The notes under the pieces were generated by a model, which did not search any database, was not told where the DNA came from, and worked only from the letters and a program-made list of their open reading frames with translations. Shown here in pieces: positions 24,642-34,271 of a stretch of 64,000 nucleotides of DNA (its first letter is position 1; every line of letters begins with the position of its first letter). The stretch comes from Pagrus major. Lineage: Eukaryota > Chordata > Actinopteri > Spariformes > Sparidae. The position numbers were made by a program, and so were the translations under genes. Where the stretch lies: positions 10,302,197-10,366,196 of the forward strand of contig NC_133230.1 of assembly GCF_040436345.1 (NCBI RefSeq). Direction: 5' to 3'.

Positions 24642-24708
24642 CTTCCACGGAAAATTGTCCTCGTATGACCTGCTCTGCCGCAGTACCAGAGTTTTAGATT
24701 TCATCAGC

Positions 24709-24724
24709 TTTCGGTTTCGTTTTC
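24709..24724 (-). promoter_or_regulatory. Triple-half-site ISRE upstream of TAP2
   Basis: On the plus strand TTTCGGTTTCGTTTTC: three TTTC half-sites with exact 2-bp spacing, the consensus for IRF1/ISGF3 binding. It is 68 bp upstream of the chosen TAP2 start codon, in the position expected of a core promoter element. Confidence 0.75.
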
Positions 24725-25571
24725 TGGCACGACCAGGGGCTTCCCTGAAACCCTAACTGCAAAACAAAATATTTCTAATAATTACCATCACCATCATTAT
24801 AATGACTTTATTATGACATCATGTGTCAGTGTCTGAGACGTCATTCAGACAGTATTAATGTATGGTTCATTGTAAAAACGAGAAATCAAACAGTAAAGCT
24901 TTAACGCAGATTTTATTAGTTTTAATGTTCATATATTTGACATTAAAGCATGTGTGTATGCACTATGATAGTTAGTATACAAAAACATGAGCAGGATTTT
25001 AATTATGTCCAGACCATCAACCAGGCATCATAAAGGGTGACATAATCCACAAAAGTGGTGCAACAAATTTCAGTTTTACTTTTTGAGAGAAAGTGTGGGA
25101 GTGTTTCTGTGGAGCTATTTGGAGAAAGAATGTCTGTATTTCTGCAGGATTTGTCAAAACACGTTTATTTTTATTTAGTCTGCCACTCAGGACCGTTAAA
25201 ACATTGTTGTCTGAATAATGAGTGCAGGTTTCACAGGAAATGGCCTTGGATGACCCAGTGCCAAAATAAACAGTCCTTCTGATACACACAGTGACAGTTT
25301 CCATGTTCTCAAAGAAACTGCATGAGCTTTGTCAAAGGACAGAGGTAACAAAATATTTACCATCATCCCTCTGACGAGATCATTTTCTTTGTCATAATTC
25401 AAGTCTCTTAATGATGAGCCACAAACTTGATCAGGTCATTTTAACAAGCTGAATTAGTTGATAATAGAGTCAAGTGTTTCTGTGTAATGGCTGTTGTGAG
25501 CAAAACAAATACCTAATTGCATGCTGCACTACAGGATCTTGGCAGACTAGAGATGAAAAACAATATATTGA

Positions 25572-28500
25572 TCACTGATCAAAGAAGGTGGGTAAGTCAT
25601 TTCCTAGAATGACTTTCTCCTCTGTGCTGTGTTCATCGATGGTGACAATATAGGCCACGCCACCGCTGGAGCCATCACGGTTCATTGCCAAAGAGAGAGC
25701 TACAAGAGAGAGAAAGACAATAAGAGAAGGGGTGAGGAGACTAAATGAAATCATATTATAACTTTTTGATTTCATATAACATAACATAGTTATAACAGTC
25801 AGTCTGTACAAGGGGCATAAAACATCTGGATTCTTGTGCGTTCAAAACACTGATGAAAAATGCTCTCTGTAGAAAATAACTTACTGTTGACGACAAACTG
25901 CTGGCAATCCTTCTTGTTCATTCCCCTGCGATACTCAGCATCAACAAACCCATAAACATATGAGCTGCCAGATCCACCGACTGCAAAAGGTTGTCTTGTC
26001 AGGAGACCATTCAGGGTTGCAAACACCTGGGAGAGGTCAAAGGGCACAGGAACAGAGGGGAACAAGACAGATTGCAATGTCATTCTACGTGTATGGACAC
26101 CTGTAACATCAAGTGTGTTGCTAGATTAGATCTTTTATTAAAAGTATCTAGCAGCAATAAGAAAACAACACAGCCATTCTTCCTTTTAACAAAACCTAAA
26201 GGTCAACTCGGCAGAAGTTGGAGAAACATTCATTTTGACATTATTAACATTATTTCTCCCTCTGTTTTCACCTTGGAAGTGTGTGTGTTTGTGTCATCAT
26301 GGCAAAATAGGGTCCTGAAAACACATGTTGTAGCAGGACCTACCACAGAAGCAGTTTTGAGTAGTTTTCCTGGTGTTTTTATGTGTCTGACTGTCTGTAG
26401 ACAGATTTTGTCATCGTGATAACATCACAAGTGTGTAAAATGCAGAGGTCGAAGGTGGGTGTGGTCCAACCTGAGTGTACTGAGTTCTCATGTAAAAATG
26501 TACTAAAGACTACTGAGTTCTCATGGGGAGGAGCTCATGTCTGGTATGATCCCATCACAACATGATCTCTAGTTTAAAGCTTAACTGTCTTGCCTCCAGA
26601 CTGCAGCCAACTACATGTGCTCACTGACCTGTCCTCCGTCTCTTCTGTCCCAGCCGGCCACGATGAGATGCGCTGACAGCTCCTCCTTGTACTTGTAGGA
26701 GATGTTCTTCACCAGAGTGGCAGCTGAACGAACCTGTGGGTCCTCACCTATCTCAATACTGACATAAAAAGACATTACATATTACGTAGAGGACTGTCAA
26801 TGTAATGAAACATAAAGTAATTCATTTCTGTGTGTCACAAGACAAACATGTAACTGCCTTAAAATGGAATGAGACTTAACTCTGATTCTAGGATAGAGAG
26901 GGAGAAGAGGATGATGACTGGGCTGGACACCTCTGTCTTTTAATTTACTATTTCATATATGTATTTTTATTACCACCCACGACAGCATCAGCTGGTAATG
27001 TTTTCACCCTGTGAGTGTGTGTGTGTGTCATCATGGCAAAATGTCATTTTTGTCAGCATGATAGCATCATAACAGTGCAAGATGCAGTCATGAAATGGGC
27101 AGCAATAGCTCAGTCCATAGGGACTTGGCTTGGGGACTCAAACGTGGCTGGTTCAAGTCCTACTTGGACCAGAAAAAGTGTGATGTGGACTAGTAATGGA
27201 GAATGCTAGTTCACATCCTGGGCATTGCCGAGGTGCCCTTGAGCAAGGCACCGACCCCTAACACTGCTCGTTGGGCACCGTGCATGTGGCAGCCCCTTCA
27301 TTCATGTCCTCTATACACTGCGGCTGTGTCCAAATTCAGGGGCTGCAGCCCTCGAAGGGCGCATTTGAAGGCCAATTACATCACAACGCCGCGAGAAGGC
27401 TGTCCAAATTCGAAGGCTCCTTCAAATGCAGCCTGCACTTCCCTCTTTTTGGAGGACACACCGCTACTATCCTTCGCGGCCTCCCATATCCCAAGATCCT
27501 TTGCGCACCGCTGCTCAGTCCCGAAACAGAAGCGGAAGCAAGAGAAAATGGCGACATCAAGTGGCGCAGACATGACATTCAAATTTAAGTAATGGGTTTA
27601 TACTCGGTTTTTACTCATTTGAACATCCAACGCCAGATATGTTAAACTTCAAGAGACTATAAAACCTCCAAAGTTTAACTTTCAGTTAAAATACGTGACG
27701 CTGGTACTGCTATGGTAAATATAGTTGTTATTCACCAATGGGTTCATGTTTATTTTGTAATGTTGATAATTCAATTTAGATTTGACACATTGTACACAAT
27801 AAATGAATGTACACGCTTGATAGATTTGCACCAAAACAGACTTTAATGCATGAACACCTGGTGACGCAACCAGGAAATACTCCGAAGGCTGGACCGTCCC
27901 ATTTAACAACGGTGGACGCGGCCTTCAAGGTCTCTCCGAAGGACCCGGCCTTCGTGGGCCGCAAAGGCCGCGTCCTTGAAGGATGCAGCCCCTGAATTTG
28001 GACACAGCCTGCATGTGTGTGTAATGTGAGTGAAAAAGAGAATTTTCCCATTGTGGGATTAGAAGGGATTTAAAAAAAAACAAAAAACAACAAACTTAAC
28101 AGGTGTGTAGTTGAGACAGAAACGAAGGCCAAGCTCGGAGATGGGTGTGGTCCGACCCATGAGTAGTTGTAGTTATACTGTATCTACTGAGTACTCATTG
28201 GTCGGAGGGTTTTTTGTAAATATTTGTTCTGCTTCTTCAGAGTGAATTAAAAAAAAGCCAATAAACAAACAGACCAGATTCTCCCATAAAAGCATAGCAA
28301 GACTAAAGCTGTGTGCATTGTGGTTTAGGTAATGCTTCATCCCTCTGTCTATGTAAGTCCTTGCTCAATTGATCAGCTGTTTTTATGTAGCTGGTGTCAG
28401 GAGCGCACCAATCGGAGTTTGACTGTACATTGCCATTAAGTGATATTTATCAGGTGTGTTGGTCTGTTTTTACAGTGTATTTACCTGTGAACATCAAGCT

Positions 28501-29039
28501 GGTAGTTGACTATCTCAGCGATGGTCTGGGCGTCTGCTGCAGAGCCTGACAGAGCGCAGTAGATCTTGTCATGGAGGGGCAACAGCTTGTTCATCACCCT
28601 GTTCACCACTGAGGCCCTGGATGGGGAGACGAAGAGGGAGAGTGTGTGGAGGAGTTGATGAAGAGGGAGAATAGGAAGATTTAGGACATTTTAATCAGAA
28701 GATAAAGATCCTCAGTGACTGATGTTTAATGCCTAAACAAACTAAATAAGCACACTCTTCATTTCCAGGACTGAATAAACAAACTGACCTTAAAGGACAA
28801 CACAACTCCATAGTGTTTTACTTTGTTTATATGTGGCGGACCCTGCCACCTTTCTAGCTTCAAACAGTGTTCTGGACCTTATTCACCTGTGAGAACAGCT
28901 TGTTTATTTCGTCATGGAAAGAACAAATAGTCCTGAGTTTGTATTATTGCCTTATTAAGATTGTAAATATGAAACATTCTGAGTTTGAATTTCTTCTCCA
29001 AAACTACATAATGCCCCTTTAATAAAGACAGACAGTAGT

Positions 29040-29080
<41 letters not shown>

Positions 29081-29321
29081 CTTACCCTGCAGATACACGG
29101 GAGTCAGACCCCAGCACGACCCCTCCATTATACTCGATAGCAATGATGGTCGTCTACAAACAGAAGTAAAGCCCATACATATTTATAATAATTGTGTCCC
29201 AGCCACAAGGTTTCACATCATCAACAGCCCCCTGAAGTCTCTCAGAAACATTAAAAAAGCTCATACTCACTCCTGTTTTCACCTCCTCAGACAACCACTC
29301 AGGCCCCGTTTCTTCCAACAT
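25572..29321 (-). CDS. psmb9: PSMB9 (LMP2, beta1i), immunoproteasome subunit
   Basis: Catalytic subunit that replaces beta1 in the interferon-induced proteasome. Exons (minus): 29271-29321, 29086-29153, 28485-28616, 26629-26758, 25885-26026, 25572-25699; 651 nt, 216 aa, near the human length of 219. A short propeptide ends KTG|TTI, with Thr1 as the nucleophile at the first base of exon 2. Asp17, Lys33, the [12 protein letters not shown] segment and [12 protein letters not shown] are typical of the family. Mature Val20 and Leu45 are the beta1i states (constitutive beta1 has Thr20 and Arg45), so the expected preference is hydrophobic, not acidic, P1 residues. Introns 2 and 3 carry MITE and SINE insertions. 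It lies downstream of PSMB12 and upstream of TAP2 on the same strand. Confidence 0.95.
27097..28078 (+). mobile_element. tRNA-derived SINE, split by a MITE
   Basis: The left part (27,097-27,321) has a tRNA-like head with AGCTCAGTC (A box) and GGTTCAAGTCC (B box). A middle segment reads GTGCCCTTGAGCAAGGCACC, a motif I know from fish V-SINE-type elements. The right part (28,010-28,078) has GTAATGTGAGTGAAAAAGAG and ends in an A-rich tail. The two halves are separated by the 688-bp MITE listed next. It lies in PSMB9 intron 3. Family assignment is from memory of the central motif. Confidence 0.75.
27322..28009. mobile_element. Non-autonomous DNA transposon with 26-bp perfect TIRs
   Basis: It begins GGCTGTGTCCAAATTCAGGG and ends with the reverse complement; the perfect terminal inverted match runs 26 bp. 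It is flanked by TGC on both sides (27,319-27,321 and 28,010-28,012), a 3-bp target duplication as in PIF/Harbinger-type elements. There is no transposase frame. GC-rich AAGGC/CCTTC motifs recur just inside both ends. It is inserted into the SINE above, so it is the younger of the two. Confidence 0.85.
28692..29022 (-). mobile_element. TTAA-end MITE copy 1 (PSMB9 intron 2)
   Basis: Reverse-complement relative of 29,630-29,991: the shared segments are GTGGCGGACCCTGCCACCTT and AGAACAGCTTGTTTATT, and the right end is CATAATGCCCCTTTAA. The left terminal 30-40 bp is missing or diverged. Confidence 0.75.
29042..29078. repeat. (CA)n microsatellite next to PSMB9 exon 2 donor
   Basis: About 18 CA units on the plus strand (TG in the transcript), ending 7 bp from the intron 2 donor at 29,085. 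Confidence 0.9.
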
Positions 29322-29524
29322 GCTGCAGAGCCTCCGGTACCAGCCGCGACCGTGTCTGTCTGTCAGGGAAGTAAACGTGACAACACACGGAAACACAAAC
29401 GTTCAGTGGAGCTTCTCTTGTCGTCGGAAACCTTTGTTACAGCTCTAACACCGTTTTCGACGTTTTACCAAATCAATTCTGCAGTCACACATCAGACAGC
29501 CTCCATGTTTTCCTGAATTAAATC

Positions 29525-29534
29525 GAAATTGAAA
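29525..29534 (-). promoter_or_regulatory. ISRE/IRF element upstream of PSMB9
   Basis: GAAATTGAAA is a perfect GAAANNGAAA and is followed by GTT. It lies 204 bp upstream of the PSMB9 start codon. Confidence 0.6.
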
Positions 29535-29629
29535 GTTAAACGGTTCCTCCTCTGCAACGAGCCGTGAACCACTCAGCTTGTATTTCGAGCAGTCTGGGTT
29601 CACTGTAATACACACACGTCTCATCTCAG

Positions 29630-29991
29630 TTAAAGGGGCACTGTGTAGTTTTGGAGACGAAATTCAAACTCAGAATTTTAATCTTTACAATATTAATGAG
29701 GTTAATAATACAACTCAGAAATATTTTTTCCCCCCATAACTGAAAACAAGCTGCTCTCAGCGGAAAATAAGCCCCAGAACACTAATTGAAGATAGAAAGG
29801 TGGCAGGGTCCGCCACATACAAACAACATAAAACAGTATGAAATTGTGTTGTCCTTTAATTTCAGTTTATTCAGTCATGAAAACAAACAGTTTGTTTATT
29901 TAGTTTGTTTAGGCATTAAAAAAATCAGCCAATGAAGATCTTTCTCTTCTGATTAACATTTATTCCCCAAAGCTACAAAGTGCTCCTTTAA
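29630..29991 (+). mobile_element. TTAA-end MITE copy 2 (upstream of PSMB9)
   Basis: 362 bp, starting TTAAAGGGGCACTGTGTAG and ending in the inverted form CTACAAAGTGCTCCTTTAA. TTAA at both termini suggests a piggyBac-type TTAA target, though this is inference. It is in opposite orientation to the copy in PSMB9 intron 2. Confidence 0.8.
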
Positions 29992-30852
29992 TTGTGCATT
30001 TAACCTTTTGCTGATACAACAATAATGTTCCCAAAAGTCATACATGAGTAAATCTAAATATAATTTGTCAAAGATATTAATTTGTTTAACATGAAAAATC
30101 ACCTATACAAAATTACTTTGTTAAAAAGTCTTAAAGTATCTGATATTATTTTTTTAATGTTTATTTGTAAAGGGACAAGTACGTAGTATAACCTGCCACA
30201 CACTACAGCAATACATAAAGTTAAAGACACCATAAAACACAAAGCACCAGATCATTAGTGAGTACATTACTGATCCCTCTTCAGAAACTGTTTGTGTTTA
30301 CAATGATCCCAGTCATAAATGTGTTTAAGTATCAAAAGTACAAGTTAATTATAGACATATATACGTGTATATATATTGTAATACTGTATATATATTGTAT
30401 ATATAATATATCTATTGTAATACTCTGTTTATGCACTATAAATGATAAGAGCCTTAAAATGATATGGACCAACAGCAACAACAGTAATTCACAGAACACA
30501 TCACACATTTTTAAGCACAGAACTCAAATAATGAAAGAACATTTAAATTTTGGAAAATATTTATTTCAATTTCACATATTTCCTCACAAGAAAACTACAC
30601 AAAACATGCTGTTTGGATGCAAAAAAGGCAAGGAAACCCTCTTGTGATGTAAATTACTGTGTTTACGACAGTGGAATGATTATGATTTTGTAAAAACGAG
30701 CCTGCATCTGTTTTTACACCTCTGTTTCAACATTCATTTTCTCATTGAAATACAGTTAACTCATTTTTCATGTGTCTGACATCAAGTCTGAGTGATAAAA
30801 CTGTGGCTCTGGGATTAAAAAAAAAAAAAAGTCATCGGTTGTTCAAATGCTG
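29992..30852. other. PSMB9-PSMB12 spacer with PSMB12 3' UTR
   Basis: AT-rich. A minus-strand AATAAA-type signal (plus TTTATT near 30,560) may end the PSMB12 transcript about 290 bp past its stop. No exon seen. Confidence 0.5.
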
Positions 30853-32249
30853 TCACTCATCATGGAACTTTGGCAGCTTGTTACCAGGCACCACCACATG
30901 CTCCACCCCCGTTTCCGTGATCACCACCAGGTGAGCCAAGCCCCCGCTGACGTTGTCTCTGCCCATGGCCAGAGCAAGAGCTGTGAGCACAGACAGAGGG
31001 ATGAAGCAAAGGGAGGGCAGAGGAGGAGCAAAGACAAACAGGAAGAACAAGCAAGAGGAATATAGGTCAAGTTGAACAAGCACAGTTTTTCATATTTATA
31101 CAGCTTCAAACTGCAACTATTACCACCAACAAGCATTGAATTGTGACTGAAAAATGATTTTCATGTAAATCTTTTGCTTAATTGCAGATCCTTGGATTTT
31201 GATGTGTAAGAACATAAACGTCCTCTCAGTCTGAACTTTTTCCTATAAATATTAATCTAACGTCTCATTTCAGGTCACATTTCTATATTTAGGCCACTTA
31301 CATTTCTTCCATGACTAAACAAAACTCTTAAAAGTTCTTGAAATCCTTGTCAAACTCTTATTTTACATTTTGTAATGATTACTAACCCAACAAAGATTTG
31401 CAGAGCATGAATACTTATCTCGATTACACCCTTCATTCATAATCATAGATCTTCCTGGAATTAAAAGCCAACTTCCTAACAAAATAAATACAAACTTATT
31501 GAAGTATGGGTACAGATGTAAAATGATCGAATAGTACCATTAGTGGCAAACTGTAGGCATTCCTCTCTGCTCATGTTGGGTTTGTATTTGGCATCAACGT
31601 AACCGTAGATGTAAGTGCTGCCTGAGCCGCCGATGGTAACAGGCTGACTGACTAACATCCCACCTAGAGACACGACGTACACCTGTAAAAAGACGGAGAA
31701 TATCAGTAATGCAGTCAACTGGACTTACTATCATCATCGCTACTTCTCTGATGTTTAACTGTTTTTACAACCATTTCCTACCTGTGGCCCTTTCTTCCTG
31801 TCCCAGCCTGCTGTGATGAAGCCGGCCTGTAGTTCGTCTTTGTTTTTGTAACACAGATCTTTCAGCACAGATGCTGCTGATATCACCAGAGGAGGCGTCT
31901 CCATCTGGATACTATGGATTGGGGGGGGGATCAGAAAAGATCAGAGAGAGTCAAAATTTAAAGTCTGTGCTGTTGGATATAGATTATATGGATGGATTGG
32001 ATTTTGGATTATTTGCTATAGGTGAAGAATCAATGTTGTGTTTACTGTATGTGTGAGACAGTTGTACCACTTTCAGGATTAGTTTGCATTACATAACTTG
32101 TAAGGATTCATGAAGGAGTAAAAGCCAGGCGGAAATTTGGAGGAAATTAAATAAAAGTGGGTTTAATAAAATACTATTTCAAAGTGAAATGTGATGTGAA
32201 AACATGCTCTTTCTACATACTTGTGTAATACGTATGTGTCAATATGTTT

Positions 32250-32292
<43 letters not shown>

Positions 32293-34173
32293 ACCTGTGG
32301 AACGACAGGTGGAACTTTGCAGCCTTGGTGACGGCCTGAGCATCTGCGAGCGAGCCTGCCATGCAGCAGAAGATCTGGTCGTGAACCTGAATCACCTTGT
32401 TGATGGTCTTAGACGATACATATTCTCTGAAGAGAGACAAAGAAAGGATGAACAAACTCTCAGACCACACACACATTTGGTTCTTTGTGTTATCATTAAA
32501 CTAATGAGCTCATCATAATACAGGAATCAGGTCCCACACATGCTCCTAAATGTATCATGCAGTTATGCAGCATTCAACATTCAGCCAGTTAATACACAAC
32601 TCAATATTTCAGGGAATTTCAGCTTGTGCTGTGTGAGTTTTTAACTAACTTGTTTGCAGCACTGAATAATAGCCGAATCAGTGAAGTATTCATTTTAACT
32701 AAAGGTCCTATTTGTAAGAATTCCCAACTCATCAAATACCGACGCTTTGGGATTGGGTAGGTGGGGTCGGCTGCCATCCTGAAGAGTCAGTATTTGACGA
32801 GTTGGGAATGAGAATCCAAATTATTATTATTTTTTTTTTACAAATAGGACCTTTAAAAGTAGCAAAACCAAACTTTAAAAGTTATTATAAGTAGGGGTCC
32901 TGCATTAAATGCTACATAAGAAAAAGTAAAGCGTTTCAAATGTAAAAGTAGTGAATGCAGGAAAACAGCCATTGTGAGTGTTTTATTAGGATTAGATTAT
33001 TATTATTAATGTAAGGAGCCTTTTACTGTTGCAGGTCGAGCTGGATCTTATTTCAATTGCTTTATATACTGTTGGGTTATTTAATCTATAACAATGCATT
33101 TTATAAGGTATTACATGTTCCTCTGAATTGTTTAGCGGAAGCATAAAAGTAGCATTATACGGAAATACTCAAGTGCAAGTACATCAAATTTGTACTTAAG
33201 TACAGTACAGTTACTTTCCACAAGTAAGCTTAATAGAGCAATACATTAAAAATACATAAAAACTGAGGCAGTTTTAAAGTTTATGTAAAATGTAGTTTTT
33301 ACTGAATTGCTGCATAATGTAAATGGTAACTGGAGCTGAGAAGTTGCCATGTTCCCTAAAACACTTTATTATTAGTAAATGATGCGCATGACATGAAAAA
33401 TACCAAAACTCTGATTTTTTCATTTGTAAACTTGCAGGCTGTTGGCTGACATAACTGATACACTTGTAACATATTTACTGAGTTTAATACATCTTTCAAT
33501 GCTTCTGTAGTGAAAAATCATCCAGCAGAGTTTTGTTTCTGTGTTTCAACTTGAATTTGTGGATTTTATCTTTGTCATGAACGTGCACAACAATACAGGG
33601 AACTTCAGTGTCGTCTGAGCAGAGTATCCTCACCCTCCGATGGAAGCCCTGGAATCTGACCCAATCACGACCCCTCCATCAAAAATGGCAGCCAGGATGG
33701 TGGTCTGAGGGAGGAGAGGGGAGGCAGAAGAGTGTGTTAGTGTTATTCTGCATCACAGGTTTACTTTTTCCTCATGCCTTCCTGTTCATTCATGCCGACT
33801 GAGCACTGCTATGAATTCTGGGATATAGAGTTCTATGAAGGCATGGTTTTTCAGAGGATATAACTTGAAAATGAAAGTGTAGCCAGAGCTGTTTTATGTA
33901 GAAATGTGACGAATAAACTTAGTCAGGGCCAACATTAACTAATCACTGATAATAAAACACGTGGAATGTCGAGTCGATGTTATTTCATTGTGTGTTACGT
34001 GAATATTCAGGTATAGCATCACCTGCTTCTCCGCAAAATCGGTTATCGCTCATTTTACGCGTAAAGGCGCGTAAAGGTGCTGCATCAGTAGATAAAGATA
34101 CGAGTGATCTGCCGGATTTACTCACCCCTGTGCTGACTCCTTTGACTTGAGAGCCCGTGTAGTGTTTCTCCAT
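30853..34173 (-). CDS. psmb12: PSMB12, fish beta1/delta-like proteasome subunit
   Basis: Catalytic beta subunit of the PSMB6/PSMB9 family, found linked to class I genes in teleosts. Exons (minus): 34126-34173, 33634-33704, 32295-32426, 31782-31911, 31538-31682, 30853-30980; 654 nt, 217 aa. The short propeptide ends VSTG|TTIL with Thr1 at exon 2. Family motifs are [53 protein letters not shown] and [12 protein letters not shown]. Exon 2 is 71 nt against 68 nt in PSMB9, one codon longer. Position 20 is Ala and the residue aligned to Arg45 of beta1 is Met, so the caspase-like S1 pocket is not preserved. It is head to head with PSMB13 across a 98-bp promoter. Confidence 0.93.
32252..32291. repeat. 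(TG)n microsatellite abutting PSMB12 exon 3 donor
   Basis: About 19 TG units on the plus strand, so CA repeats in the transcript, starting directly after the GTGA of the intron 3 donor (32,294). Confidence 0.9.
32699..32857. mobile_element. Short palindromic MITE (PSMB12 intron 2)
   Basis: About 155 bp with terminal inverted repeats TAAAGGTCCTATTTGTAA and its reverse complement. A second inverted pair lies inside (CCCAACTCATCAAATAC against GTATTTGACGAGTTGGG). It could fold on itself almost end to end. Confidence 0.8.
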
Positions 34174-34271
34174 TTTCACTCCAAAATCGAAAGAGACGAA
34201 GGAGAGGTGACGCTCCAAACAGCGACCTCAGGCGCACGGAGACGCACAGAGAGGACGCAGTCACATCCAGT
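34174..34271. promoter_or_regulatory. Bidirectional PSMB12/PSMB13 promoter
   Basis: Only 98 bp separate the divergent start codons (PSMB12 at 34,173, PSMB13 at 34,272), so both 5' UTRs and the core promoter must share or overlap this segment. It contains TTTTCACTCC and AAAATCGAAAGAGACGAAGG, which resemble but do not perfectly match an ISRE. No TATA box is seen. Confidence 0.75.

Noticed and set aside
24642-24704. Upstream in-frame Met (MKSKTLVL...) as the TAP2 start
   Set aside because: It begins 5 bp from a triple ISRE that should precede the transcription start, and the 21 extra residues are not hydrophobic as expected for TAP2. 24,641 preferred, though not proven.
27097-27170. tRNA gene
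   Set aside because: A- and B-box-like motifs are present, but the sequence continues into a SINE body and cannot fold as a full cloverleaf by eye.
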